Assembly (NCBI GenBank): GCA_003222975.1
Contig: QHXN01000027.1
Location: forward strand, 1-64,000
DNA length: 64,000 bases
Direction: 5' to 3'
Origin: Acidobacteriota bacterium
Lineage (GTDB): Bacteria; Acidobacteriota; Blastocatellia; Pyrinomonadales; Pyrinomonadaceae
This document shows positions 41,755-50,188 of the stretch, piece after piece; position 1 is the stretch's first letter; each line of letters opens with the position of its first letter. The notes beneath the pieces were generated by a model, which made no database searches, was not told the origin of the DNA, and was given only the letters and a program-made list of their open reading frames with translations. A program made the translations under genes and the position numbers.

Positions 41755-42699
41755 ATGCCGATGAGCCTGAAGACGAGCGAGACCACGGAAGGAAGTTTCA
41801 ACGCGCCCGCCGCGCAGGCGACCGTGCGCGGCGAGGCGGCGCGGGGTGAGGCTGTACAACCGGAGGAGGCGACGTTCTCCGGCGTGCCGCACGTCCTCGT
41901 CAGGTCTGAGGAGTCGGGCGTGCAGCTCAACCTCGCGGACATCTGGGCCTACCGCGAGCTTCTCTACTTCCTCGCCTGGCGCGACATCAAGGTGCGCTAC
42001 AAGCAGACGCTCATCGGCGTGGCGTGGGTCATCGTCCAGCCCTTGATGATGATGCTCATCTTCACGCTCGTCTTCAACAGGTTCGCGCGGCTCGACACGG
42101 GGGAGCTGCCCTACCCGCTCTTCGCCTATTCGGGGCTGCTCGTCTGGGCGTTCTTCTCGACCGCGGTGACGAGCGGAACCAACAGCCTCATCAGCAACAC
42201 GAGCCTGGTGACGAAGGTCTATTTCCCGCGCGCCTTCATCCCGGCGGCGGCGGTCGCGGCGGGGCTGGTGGACATGGCCGTCGGCTCGCTCCTACTCGCC
42301 GCGCTCGCCGCCTACTACCGCGTGCACGTCAACTGGGGCGTGCTGCTACTGCCGGCCTTCGTGCTGCTCGCGACGGCGATGGCGCTCGGCGCGGGGATGC
42401 TGGCGTCGGCGCTCACGGTCAAGTACCGCGACCTGCGCCACGTGCTCCCCTTCATCCTACAGGTCTGGATGTTCGCCTCGCCGGTCATCTACCCGACCGG
42501 GATCGTGCCGCCGGGCTGGCGCTGGATTCTCGCCGCGAACCCGATGACCGGAGTCCTCGAAGGCTTCCGCGCCGCGCTCGCCGGACTCCCGTTCGACTGG
42601 CCGCACGTCGCCGTCTCCGCTGGCTTCGCCGCCGCGCTGCTCGCATGCGCCTATTACGTCTTCCGCCGGCTGGAGGATACCTTCGCCGACGTGATTTGA
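41755..42699 (+). CDS. ABC-2 transporter permease for polysaccharide export (Wzm-like)
   Basis: A 314-residue permease with about six membrane helices. After a 65-residue cytoplasmic N-terminal region, the ABC-2 fold begins with LLYFLAWRDIKVRYKQTLIGVAWVIVQPL (recognised by the segment WRDIKVRYKQTLIGVAW), then IFTLVFNRFA and the last helices around FILQVWMFASPVIYPTGIVPP, the standard Wzm/TagG layout. It pairs with the ATP-binding subunit at 42838. Start could be ATG 41755 or 41761; neither has a clear ribosome-binding site. Together they move a lipid-linked glycan across the inner membrane. Confidence 0.93.
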   Translation: MPMSLKTSETTEGSFNAPAAQATVRGEAARGEAVQPEEATFSGVPHVLVRSEESGVQLNLADIWAYRELLYFLAWRDIKVRYKQTLIGVAWVIVQPLMMMLIFTLVFNRFARLDTGELPYPLFAYSGLLVWAFFSTAVTSGTNSLISNTSLVTKVYFPRAFIPAAAVAAGLVDMAVGSLLLAALAAYYRVHVNWGVLLLPAFVLLATAMALGAGMLASALTVKYRDLRHVLPFILQVWMFASPVIYPTGIVPPGWRWILAANPMTGVLEGFRAALAGLPFDWPHVAVSAGFAAALLACAYYVFRRLEDTFADVI

Positions 42700-42709
42700 A
42701 ACCAGGGGG

Positions 42710-42827
42710 AAGGGGGTAAAAGGGTAAAAGGTTAAAAGGGAATGAGACCGCCGCGGCCTTCCTTCTTCCTTTCTCCTTTTACCCTCTTCCCCTCTTCCCC
42801 TTTTACCCTTTTACCCTTTTACCCCTT
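42710..42827. repeat. Palindrome family K, copy 3
   Basis: Arms 42710-42740 and 42798-42827 match over about 30 bp with one insertion and one mismatch; units are GGGTAAAA. It fills the gap between the permease and ATPase genes of the exporter, leaving no visible ribosome-binding site before the ATPase. Confidence 0.87.
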
Positions 42828-42837
42828 CTTTGAATTG

Positions 42838-44112
42838 ATGAAGCCCGTCGTCAGGATCGAGAACGTCAGCAAGCGCTACCGCATCGGCGGGCTGCTGCCC
42901 GGCTACGAGTTCACGCTGCGCGAGGTCGTCGGCCATGCGCTGGCCGCGCCGCTCAAGCGCCTGCGCCGCCGCGAGGGCAGCCGGCATCAGACGCTCTGGG
43001 CCTTGAGCGGGGTCAGCCTCGAAGTCCGCAAAGGCGAGCTGGTCGGCATCATCGGGCACAACGGCGCGGGCAAATCTACGCTCCTGAAAATCCTCTCGCG
43101 CGTCACGCGGCCCACCGCGGGGGAGGTCGAAATGTACGGGCGCGTCGGCTCTCTGCTCGAAGTCGGCACGGGCTTCCACCCCGACCTGACGGGGCGCGAG
43201 AACGTCTATCTCAACGGCGCGGTGCTGGGGATGAAGCGGGCGGAGATCGCGCGCAAGTTCGACGAGATCGTCGCCTTCTCCGAGATCGAGAAGTTCATCG
43301 AGACGCCCGTCAAGTTCTACTCTTCGGGGATGTACGTCCGCCTCGCCTTCTCCGTGGCCGCGCACCTCGAACCCGAAATCCTCATCATGGACGAGGTGCT
43401 TGCCGTCGGCGACGCGGCGTTCCAGCAGAAGTGCCTCGACAAGATGCGCGACATAAGACGCCAGGGGCGCACGATCTTCTTCGTCTCGCACAACATGCCC
43501 GCGGTGACGCGCCTGTGCAAGCGCGCCGTGCTGTTAGAGCGGGGCCGTGTCGTCGCCGACGGCGCGACGCAGGAGGTCGTCAACCACTACCTCACTTCGG
43601 GCTGGAAGGCCGGGGCGGTGCGCGAGTGGGACGAGGGCGGGGAAGCGCCGGGCGACTCGGTCGTGCGCCTGCGCCGCGTGCGCGTGTGCGACGAGCGGGG
43701 CGAGACCGTGGCGGCGGCGGACATACGCCGCCCCGTCCGCGTCGAGGTCACTTACGACGTGCTCGAAGAGGGGCACGCGCTCGTCCCCGTCGTCGAGCTG
43801 CACAACGAGGAGGGCACGCGCGTCTTCAGCACGCACGACACGGGCGCGGAGTGGAGCAGGCGCGAGCGACCGCGCGGGCGCTACACGAGCGCCGTCCGCC
43901 TGCCCGGAAACATGCTCTCCGAAGGGAGTCTCATCGCTCACGTCTCGATAATGTCGCACTTTCCGTCTACAATCCTGCACGCGCGCGAGAAGAACGCCGT
44001 GGCCTTCCAGGTGGTGGACGGGCCGGGCGAAGGCTCGGCGCGCGGCGACTACGTCGGGCCGATGCCCGGCGTCGTGCGGCCCCTGCTCGAATGGACGACG
44101 AGCGCCGAGTGA
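42838..44112 (+). CDS. ABC transporter ATPase with Wzt-like C-terminal domain
   Basis: A 424-residue ATPase from ATG 42838 (MKPVVRIENVSKRYRIGG). Walker A is GHNGAGKSTLL, the signature is FYSSGMYVRLAFSVA, Walker B is LIMDEVLAVGDAAF and the switch His is FFVSHNM. Residues about 260-424 form a beta-rich domain (RPVRVEVTYDVLEEGHALVP, MSHFPS) as in Wzt, which recognises a terminal mark on the O-chain. That links chain termination, perhaps by methyltransferase 39210 or 18496, to export. Codons upstream of the ATG fall in palindrome K3 and are not used here. Confidence 0.94.
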   Translation: MKPVVRIENVSKRYRIGGLLPGYEFTLREVVGHALAAPLKRLRRREGSRHQTLWALSGVSLEVRKGELVGIIGHNGAGKSTLLKILSRVTRPTAGEVEMYGRVGSLLEVGTGFHPDLTGRENVYLNGAVLGMKRAEIARKFDEIVAFSEIEKFIETPVKFYSSGMYVRLAFSVAAHLEPEILIMDEVLAVGDAAFQQKCLDKMRDIRRQGRTIFFVSHNMPAVTRLCKRAVLLERGRVVADGATQEVVNHYLTSGWKAGAVREWDEGGEAPGDSVVRLRRVRVCDERGETVAAADIRRPVRVEVTYDVLEEGHALVPVVELHNEEGTRVFSTHDTGAEWSRRERPRGRYTSAVRLPGNMLSEGSLIAHVSIMSHFPSTILHAREKNAVAFQVVDGPGEGSARGDYVGPMPGVVRPLLEWTTSAE

Positions 44113-44120
44113 AAAGATGA

Positions 44121-44212
44121 AGGCAAAAGGCAAGAGGCAAAGGGTAAAAGTGGGAGACGAGAGCCGCGCCGTTCGTCATCTTCACTTTTGATTTTTGCCT
44201 CTTGTCTTTTGC
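44121..44212. repeat. Palindrome family E, copy 2
   Basis: Left arm 44123-44152 and right arm about 44182-44212 pair over 30 bp with about five mismatches; units are GGCAAAAGGCAAGA. It separates the ABC ATPase from the GT2-GT4 fusion gene. Confidence 0.82.
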
Positions 44213-44227
44213 TTTCCCTGCGCCTCT

Positions 44228-46501
44228 GTGGCTAATCCGTCTAATTCGTCTGACTTGAAGCACACTCTACGCGAAAAACTCCCGCTGTGGCTCAAGCTGC
44301 GGCTCAAGCGCCTCGTCTTCGGCACGCTCGGCGCGGCGCTCCGGCTCGGCGCGCGCGCCTACAACTTCGCCGAACGCCTCGGCGAGAGCGCCGCCGCCAA
44401 CGGACTCGACCTCCGCCAGGCGTGGGACGTGAAGATGCGCCCGCGCGCGCCGCACGTCGAGCCTTGGGGCGCGACCGATTTCCTCTTCCTCGCGCGCGCC
44501 GCCGCGGGGCAGACGGGCGAAAGAAGGACAGGCGGGGACGACGGAAGAACGATCAACACGTCCGTCGTCATCCCCGTCTTCAACAAGGTCGAGTTCACCT
44601 TCCAGTGCCTCCGCTCTCTGCTGCGCGAAGTCAACTCCGACGACACAGAGGTCATCGTCGTCAACAACGCCTCGACCGACGAGACGCGCGAAGTCCTCTC
44701 GCACTTCGGCGGCCTCGTGCGCGTCATCGAAAACGAAATCAACCGCGGCTTCGTTGACGCCTGCAACCAGGGCGCTGGCATAGCGCGCGGTCGCTTCCTC
44801 GTCTTCCTCAACAACGACACCGTCGTCCTGCCCGGCTGGCTCGCCGCGCTTGTCGAGACCGCCGAGCGCGACCCACGCGCGGGCGCGGTCGGCTCGCTGT
44901 TTCTTTACCCGGACGGAAGGGTTCAGGAGGCGGGCGCGATCCTCTGGTCGAACGGCGAGGCGTTCCACTACGGCTGGGGACGCTCGCCCGAAGACCGCCG
45001 CTTCACCTTCGCGCGCGAGGTTGACTACTGCTCCGGCGCGTCGCTCCTCGTCCGCCGAGAGCTGTTCGAACGGCTCGGCGGCTTCGACCGCCGCTACGCC
45101 CCGGCCTACTACGAGGACGCAGACCTCTGCATGGGCGTCCGCTCGCTCGGCTACCGCGTCGTCTATCAGCCGCTCTCGCGCCTCATACACTACGAGGGCG
45201 CGACCGCCGGGCGCGACACGCGCACGGGTTTCAAGCACTACCAGGTCATCAACCGCGAGAAGTTCTACGAGAAGTGGCAGGGCGTGCTCGCGCGCGAGCA
45301 CTACGGGGAAGACCCTTCGCGGGCCGAGCGCGCGGCCAACCGCAAGTGGGCCGCGCAGGTCGCCGTCTTCGACGACCGGATACCTACGCCCGACCGCGAC
45401 GCCGGCAGCGCGCGCATGCTCTTCATCCTGCGCGCGCTCTCGGAGTGGTATCACCCCGTTTTCGTCACCGCGAGCAAGCAGGTCTGGCCCGAATACGAAA
45501 AGCTTTTGTGGAAGGAGGGCGTCGAGACGGCGAGCGCGCTCGACTTCCGACGCCTCTTGAAGCGGAGGCGTTTCCGCGCCGCCGTCATCAGCCGCCCCGC
45601 GGTGGCCGAGGCGCTTTTGAAACCCATCCGCCGCGCCGACCCGCGCGTCCGCGTCGTCTTCGACATGGTTGACGCACACTTCATACGCTACGCGCGCGAG
45701 GCGGAGCTTACCGGCGACCCGCAGACCGCGCGCGAGGCCGCGGCGTACCGCCGTGTCGAGACGCGGCTCGCGCGAGCCTCAGACCTCATCTGGTGCAACT
45801 CTTCAGCCGACAAAGAGGTCATGGGGCGCGAAGCGCCCGGCGTGCCCTCGGTCGTCGTCCCGACGATTCACGAGACGCACCGCCGCGGCCTGTCCTTCGG
45901 CGGTCGCGAGCACCTGCTCTTCGTCGGCAACTTCCTCCACCGCCCGAACACGGACGCCGTCCACTTCTTCGTGCGCGAAGTCCTCCCCACGGTCAGGGAG
46001 TCTCTGCCGGGCGTCGAACTGCTGCTCGTCGGCGATAACGCGCCGCCGGAGTTCGCCGCCTACGCGTCGGAGGGCGCGCGGCTGCTCGGCCACGTGCCGG
46101 ACATCGAACCCGTGTTTGCGCGCTCGCGCGTCTTCGTCGCGCCCGTCCGCTTCGGCGCGGGCGTCAAGGGCAAGATCGGCGAGGCGCTCGCCTACGGCCT
46201 GCCCGTCGTCACGACCACAATCGGCGCGGAGGGCATGAGCCTGCGCAACGAACACGAGGTCTTAATCGCCGACTCGCCCTCCGAGTTCGCCGCCGCGGTC
46301 GTCCGCGCCTACCGCGACGAAGGACTCTGGCAGCGCCTCTCCGACAACGGCCACGCCCACGTCGGCAGACACTTCTCGCCCGCGAGTATCGGCAAGGTCA
46401 TCAACGATTCGGTTAAAGAGGTGATAGAGAAAGGGGGAAGAGGAGAAAAGGGCAAGGGGGTAAAGGGAGAAGAGCGCGTCGGCAATTCCGCCCCGGCGTG
46501 A
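44228..46501 (+). CDS. Fused GT2-GT4 glycosyltransferase
   Basis: A 757-residue protein with two enzyme domains. About residues 105-335 are GT2: TSVVIPVFNKVEFTFQCLRS, VIVVNNASTDETREVL, the metal site FLVFLNNDTVVLPGW and DYCSGASLLVRRELFERLGG (residues SGASLLVRRE). About 350-740 are GT4: VFDDRIPTPDRDAGSARM, EHLLFVGNFLHRPNTDAVHF, VPDIEPVFARSRVFVAPVRFGAGVKGK (seen at APVRFGAGVKGKIGEALAYG). Two linkages may be made in sequence. I use GTG 44228 because upstream codons fall in palindrome E2. The last 15-20 residues (KGGRGEKGKG...) come from palindrome K4. It follows the exporter, so is probably co-transcribed with it. Confidence 0.9.
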   Translation: MANPSNSSDLKHTLREKLPLWLKLRLKRLVFGTLGAALRLGARAYNFAERLGESAAANGLDLRQAWDVKMRPRAPHVEPWGATDFLFLARAAAGQTGERRTGGDDGRTINTSVVIPVFNKVEFTFQCLRSLLREVNSDDTEVIVVNNASTDETREVLSHFGGLVRVIENEINRGFVDACNQGAGIARGRFLVFLNNDTVVLPGWLAALVETAERDPRAGAVGSLFLYPDGRVQEAGAILWSNGEAFHYGWGRSPEDRRFTFAREVDYCSGASLLVRRELFERLGGFDRRYAPAYYEDADLCMGVRSLGYRVVYQPLSRLIHYEGATAGRDTRTGFKHYQVINREKFYEKWQGVLAREHYGEDPSRAERAANRKWAAQVAVFDDRIPTPDRDAGSARMLFILRALSEWYHPVFVTASKQVWPEYEKLLWKEGVETASALDFRRLLKRRRFRAAVISRPAVAEALLKPIRRADPRVRVVFDMVDAHFIRYAREAELTGDPQTAREAAAYRRVETRLARASDLIWCNSSADKEVMGREAPGVPSVVVPTIHETHRRGLSFGGREHLLFVGNFLHRPNTDAVHFFVREVLPTVRESLPGVELLLVGDNAPPEFAAYASEGARLLGHVPDIEPVFARSRVFVAPVRFGAGVKGKIGEALAYGLPVVTTTIGAEGMSLRNEHEVLIADSPSEFAAAVVRAYRDEGLWQRLSDNGHAHVGRHFSPASIGKVINDSVKEVIEKGGRGEKGKGVKGEERVGNSAPA

Positions 46502-46556
46502 CGCGCGCGTTGTGCCTTTCCCTCTCCCCCTTTCACCTTTCCCCTCTTACTCTTTT
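46431..46556. repeat. Palindrome family K, copy 4
   Basis: A purine-rich left side (46431-46477) of GGGGAAGA/GGGTAAAG units pairs imperfectly with a pyrimidine-rich right side (about 46516-46556). It runs through the last codons of the fusion glycosyltransferase and the gap to the epimerase. Confidence 0.8.
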
Positions 46557-46565
46557 CATTGAGCC

Positions 46566-47495
46566 GTGAGAATCCTCATCACAGGCAGCAGCGGTTTTCT
46601 GGGCGGGAGCTTCGGTCGCTTCGCCGCGCGCGCCGGTCACGAAGTGCTCGGCGTGGGGCGCGCGAGCCAGCCCGGCGTCGGCTGGCCGGGCGCTTACGCG
46701 CAGGCCGACGTGTCCAGCTCCGACCTCTCCGACACGGTCGGCACGTTCGCGCCGGACTTACTGCTCCACGCGGCGGGCACGGCCTCCGTCGGCGCGTCTT
46801 TGAGGACGCCGCTCGACGACCTGCGCGCGGCTGTCCTCACATGGGCCAACGTGCTCGACTCCGTGCGCCGCTCCGGCGCGCGCCCGCTCATCATCTTCCC
46901 TTCGAGCGCCGCCGTCTATGGCGACACGTCGGAGTTGCCCGCGCGCGAGGACGCCGCGCCGCGCCCCATCTCGCCCTACGGCTTCCACAAGGCCGCGTGT
47001 GAGCTGCTCGCGCGAGAGTACGCCGAGTGCTTCCGTTTGCGCGTCGTCGTCTGCCGACTCTTCTCCGTCTTCGGCGAGGCGCAACGCCGCCTGCTCGTGT
47101 GGGAGTTGTACCGGCAGTTCGCGTCCGACGCTCCCGTAGTCTGGCTCGAAGGCACGGGCGAGGAGACGCGCGACTACCTGCACGTCGAGGACGCCTCGGC
47201 GGCGATGCTCGAACTCGCCGAAGGCTTCGCGCGCGGGCGCGACGGCGGGCGCTTCGCCGTCGTCAACATGGCGAGCGGCGAGGAGACGCGCGTCGTCGAA
47301 CTCGCCGAACGGGTGCGCGCGCTGGTCGCGCCCGGCAAAGAGGTTCGCTGCCGAGGCCGCGCGCGCGCCGGAGACCCGCAGCACTGGCGCGCCGACACGA
47401 GCGCGCTGCGCGCGCTCGCCCCGCGCTGGCAACCTCAGCCTTTCGCCCAAAGACTCGCGCGCTGCCTCGCCGCCTGGCAGAGCGAGTCCATTTAA
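46566..47495 (+). CDS. NAD-dependent epimerase/dehydratase
   Basis: A 309-residue extended SDR from GTG 46566. Motifs are TGSSGFLGG (residues 6-14), LLLHAAGTASVGASLRTP, the catalytic IFPSSAAVYGD (Ser at 113/114) and SPYGFHKAACE (Tyr138, Lys142), then CRLFSVFGEAQRRLLVWEL and DYLHVEDASAAML. The reaction on a nucleotide sugar is probable, but the exact substrate is not apparent; the family includes 4-epimerases, 4,6-dehydratases and reductases. It closes the plus-strand export operon after palindrome K4. Confidence 0.9.
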   Translation: MRILITGSSGFLGGSFGRFAARAGHEVLGVGRASQPGVGWPGAYAQADVSSSDLSDTVGTFAPDLLLHAAGTASVGASLRTPLDDLRAAVLTWANVLDSVRRSGARPLIIFPSSAAVYGDTSELPAREDAAPRPISPYGFHKAACELLAREYAECFRLRVVVCRLFSVFGEAQRRLLVWELYRQFASDAPVVWLEGTGEETRDYLHVEDASAAMLELAEGFARGRDGGRFAVVNMASGEETRVVELAERVRALVAPGKEVRCRGRARAGDPQHWRADTSALRALAPRWQPQPFAQRLARCLAAWQSESI

Positions 47496-47760
47496 GATCA
47501 GTACCGCGAGCGTTAGCGTGCGAGCCTGAGACAGTAGCCCGACCGTGAGGGAGGGCGTTTCTGCGGCACACACTACACGCTCTCCTTCACAGTCATGCCT
47601 CCGCCACGAAGCCGCCGCAACCGATTTATAACTTTTAGAGGGCAGCAGGGCCGCAGGTAAACTGCATCAGAGTGTCGGCTACAACGTCCGGCCCGCCGCC
47701 CCCTAAAGCTCTCGAAAGGGCGCTCAAGGCGCACGGCGGATCGGAGGTCGCCGTCCTGAG
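47496..47760. other. Spacer with repeated TCAGTACCG element
   Basis: No gene in 265 bases. It begins with TCAGTACCGCGAGCG (about 47499-47513), sharing TCAGTACCG with the hairpin at 8010, and then a CGACCGTGAGGGAGGGCG block. No long palindrome is seen. It should hold the promoter of the gene at 47761. Confidence 0.5.
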
Positions 47761-48546
47761 ATGAAGATAAAAGAAGCCCAGCAGTTCATGGTTGCCGACG
47801 AAGAAGAGACGCTCGTCTCGCCGCGCTTCGACGAAGAAGAGACGCTTGTGGCGCGTCGCGTCGTGCCGCTCGACGCCGTCGGACAGGGCGCGCACGCAAC
47901 GCCGCTCGAAGCCCCGCCGGCTCATACGCCGCCGCGCCGCCCGCGTGTGCTCGCGCTCGCCTTCGTCTCGGCGCTCGTCGGCGGCGTCCTCGGCGGCGCG
48001 GGTTTGCACTTTTACCAATCGCGCTCGTCTTCGAACCCGTCGCCCGCGGCCAACGCGCCCGAACGCGCGAACGCGCCCGCGGAAATCACTCAGCCCGCGC
48101 AGGCCGCCCCTCAGCCCGCGCCGACGGCTGAGGCTTCCGGCGACTCGACTGCACCCGCCGGGCAGCAAGACGCCGCGGCGGGCGAGAGCGCGTCGCAGGC
48201 CGCGGACGAATCAAAAGTCGAAGACAACGCCGGCGCGAAGGAGACCGGACAGAGTCCTGCCGCCGACGTGCGCGACTCGTCTGTCGAGGACGTGCGCGGC
48301 GGCGCGCGCAAGCACGGCAAGAAGGGCGAGCACGACGAAGAAGTTCAGCGGCTCGGACGCCGCGCCGACCCAGACCGGCAGCCCTCGTCGTCCGAGACGG
48401 ACGCGGCGTCCGGCGACAGAAAGCCGCACCGCGTGGACTCGATCTTCGAACGCCCTCGCCGCGCCTCGGAACGCGACCACGCGCGACGCGAACGGTCACA
48501 CTCCGTTGACAGCATCCGCGGAATCTTCGAGGGACAGCCGCAGTAA
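47761..48546 (+). CDS. Single-pass membrane protein with repeated DEEETLV motif
   Basis: I do not recognise this 261-residue protein. The first 25 residues hold DEEETLVSPRF and DEEETLVARR, an exact seven-residue duplication containing Thr in an acidic setting of the kind bound by FHA domains when phosphorylated. One membrane helix follows (RVLALAFVSALVGGVLGGAGL, about 62-81), then a long disordered Ala/Pro/Asp-rich region and a C terminus with VDSIFERPRR and VDSIRGIFEG, a second duplicated motif. So the N terminus is cytoplasmic and the tail outside. Role unknown; a kinase substrate or scaffold is conceivable. tlyA follows. Confidence 0.65.
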   Translation: MKIKEAQQFMVADEEETLVSPRFDEEETLVARRVVPLDAVGQGAHATPLEAPPAHTPPRRPRVLALAFVSALVGGVLGGAGLHFYQSRSSSNPSPAANAPERANAPAEITQPAQAAPQPAPTAEASGDSTAPAGQQDAAAGESASQAADESKVEDNAGAKETGQSPAADVRDSSVEDVRGGARKHGKKGEHDEEVQRLGRRADPDRQPSSSETDAASGDRKPHRVDSIFERPRRASERDHARRERSHSVDSIRGIFEGQPQ

Positions 48547-48615
48547 AAGAGGGGGAAGAGGGAAAAGGGGAAGAGGGGAAAGGGAGAAGCTAACCTCCTT
48601 CCCCTTTTCCCCTTA
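48545..48615. repeat. Palindrome family K, copy 5
   Basis: Purine-rich GGGGAAGA-type units (48547-48588) pair imperfectly with pyrimidine-rich bases about 48594-48613. It separates the membrane protein gene from tlyA. Confidence 0.8.
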
Positions 48616-48625
48616 AAGTTTTCTT

Positions 48626-49369
48626 ATGAGGCGCGAGCGTGTGGACAGGCTGCTGGTGGAGCGGGGCCTCGCGCCTTCGCGGACGCGCGCGCAGGCGCTG
48701 GTGATGGCGGGCCTCGTGCTCGTCGGCGAGCAACGCGTGGAGAAGCCCTCGGAGACTTATCCGCCGGACGCGCCGCTCAGGGTGCGCGGCTCGGAAGACC
48801 CGGCGGCGCGCTACGTCGGGCGCGGCGCGCTGAAGCTTGAGAAGGCGCTCGGAGAGTTCGGCGTTGACGCGCGCGGCCTCACGTGTCTCGACGTGGGCGC
48901 TTCGACGGGCGGCTTCACGGACTGCCTCTTGCAGCACGGCGCGCGCCGCGTCGTCGCCCTAGACGTGGGGCACAACCAGATCGCCTGGCCTCTGCGCACA
49001 GACCCGCGCGTCGAGGTGCGCGAAGGCGTCAATGCGCGCCACCTCAAATCGGAGGACTTCGCCGAGCGCTTCGACCTCATCACGATGGACGTGTCGTTCA
49101 TCTCGGCGACGAAAATCCTGCCCGCGCTCGTGCCGCTCCTGAAAGACGGCGGGCGAGTCGTCGTCCTCGTCAAGCCGCAGTTCGAGGTGGGCCGCGGCGA
49201 AGTAGGCAAGGGCGGCGTCGTCCGCGACCCGGCGCAGCACGCGCGCGTCGTCGCCGAAGTTAACGCCTGCGCGCTCGCGCTCGGCCTCGCCGTCGGCGGC
49301 GTCACCGAGTCGCCCGTCACGGGCGCGGACGGCAACCGCGAGTTCCTGGCGCTGTACGAGAAGTCTTAG
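48626..49369 (+). CDS. tlyA: TlyA family rRNA methyltransferase
   Basis: TlyA 2'-O-methylates cytidines of 16S and 23S rRNA (known from mycobacteria, where loss gives capreomycin resistance). The 247-residue protein has an S4 domain at residues 1-60 (RVDRLLVERGLAPSRTRAQA) and an FtsJ-like Rossmann domain with the SAM motif LTCLDVGASTGGFTDCLLQH, VVALDVGHNQIAW, and LITMDVSFISATKILPAL. The Lys near LVKPQFEVGRGEVGKGGVV and the Asp of MDVSF fit the K-D-K-E class. Length is normal. No ribosome-binding site is visible, since palindrome K5 ends about ten bases upstream. Confidence 0.94.
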   Translation: MRRERVDRLLVERGLAPSRTRAQALVMAGLVLVGEQRVEKPSETYPPDAPLRVRGSEDPAARYVGRGALKLEKALGEFGVDARGLTCLDVGASTGGFTDCLLQHGARRVVALDVGHNQIAWPLRTDPRVEVREGVNARHLKSEDFAERFDLITMDVSFISATKILPALVPLLKDGGRVVVLVKPQFEVGRGEVGKGGVVRDPAQHARVVAEVNACALALGLAVGGVTESPVTGADGNREFLALYEKS

Positions 49370-49373
49370 TTCC

Positions 49374-49418
49374 CTTTGCGACTTTGCGTGAGAATAAGCC
49401 CCACGCAAAGTCGCGAAG
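49374..49418. repeat. Palindrome family U
   Basis: Arms 49374-49390 and 49402-49418 are complementary over 17 bp with one mismatch, an 11-nt loop, and a repeated TTTGCG unit in each arm. It lies just after the tlyA stop and before the cysteine-cluster gene; it may terminate or process the tlyA transcript. Confidence 0.85.
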
Positions 49419-49432
49419 CGGGTGCAAAGTTG

Positions 49433-50119
49433 ATGAGGAAGCTAACGGAGGCGGGGGCGCTGGCGCGACTTCAGCGCGGCAAGGCCGCCTTTCAGACTCA
49501 CGTCAAGTTTAACTTCGAGCGCCGCGCGCGCGACTGCCGCGCGTGCCCGACGCCGGGCGTGTGCTGCACGGACGCACACTTCGTCAACGTCCACATCACG
49601 CGCCTGGAAGCCGTCGCGATTCGCGAGACCATCCGGCGGACGCCGCGGCTGACGGAGGACGAGAGGCACGCCGTTTACAGCCGCGCGAGAGAAGCGGTCG
49701 AGAGATACCGCTTGAGCGCGGCAGGCTTTAGTGAAGCGCAGACCTTCGCGTGCCCGCTCTTCGTGAAGGGCGCGGGCTGCCTCGTCCACCGCCGCGCGAA
49801 GCCCGCGCCGTGCATCCAACACGCGTGCTACGACGAATGGGCCGACGTTCCGCCACTCTCTTTGCAGTGGCGTGAGGAGCGGCGCGTCGAGCAGTTGAAC
49901 GCGGAGGTGTACGGCGCGGCGTGGGCGTGGCTCCCCCTGCCCATCTGGCTCACGCTGGTTGACCCGGAAGCGGACGGCGCGGAGTTGCAACGCCTCGCGC
50001 GCGTGTGGGAGTCGCGGCGCGCGCACGGGCACGACGACGGCAGCGCGCCGCGCGGCTACGGCGGGCGGCAACAACGCGCGCCGCTCAAAAACAGAACTTT
50101 GCCCGTCCTGCGCGCGTAA
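49433..50119 (+). CDS. YkgJ-like cysteine-cluster protein
   Basis: A 228-residue cytoplasmic protein from ATG 49433. It has eight or more cysteines placed like YkgJ/metal-chelating family members: RDCRACPTPGVCCTDAHF (C-x2-C-x5-CC), FACPLFVKGAGCLVHRRAKP and APCIQHACYDEW, with His and the R/K-x-KP-x-x-C motif. The family is predicted to hold Zn or an Fe-S centre; some members are lysine-N-methylases. Function here is unknown. The long C-terminal helix region is Arg/Ala rich and ends APLKNRTLPVLRA. Confidence 0.8.
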   Translation: MRKLTEAGALARLQRGKAAFQTHVKFNFERRARDCRACPTPGVCCTDAHFVNVHITRLEAVAIRETIRRTPRLTEDERHAVYSRAREAVERYRLSAAGFSEAQTFACPLFVKGAGCLVHRRAKPAPCIQHACYDEWADVPPLSLQWREERRVEQLNAEVYGAAWAWLPLPIWLTLVDPEADGAELQRLARVWESRRAHGHDDGSAPRGYGGRQQRAPLKNRTLPVLRA

Positions 50120-50188
50120 GTTCGGACGGGCGCTGGTGGCCTTCGCCGTCAGGCATCGGCCCAATCAAACGCAACCAACGGAGGTCTT

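Noticed and set aside
44267-45679. 470-codon frame antisense to the GT2-GT4 fusion
   Set aside because: Acidic/Arg-rich shadow of a gene with clear GT2 and GT4 motifs.
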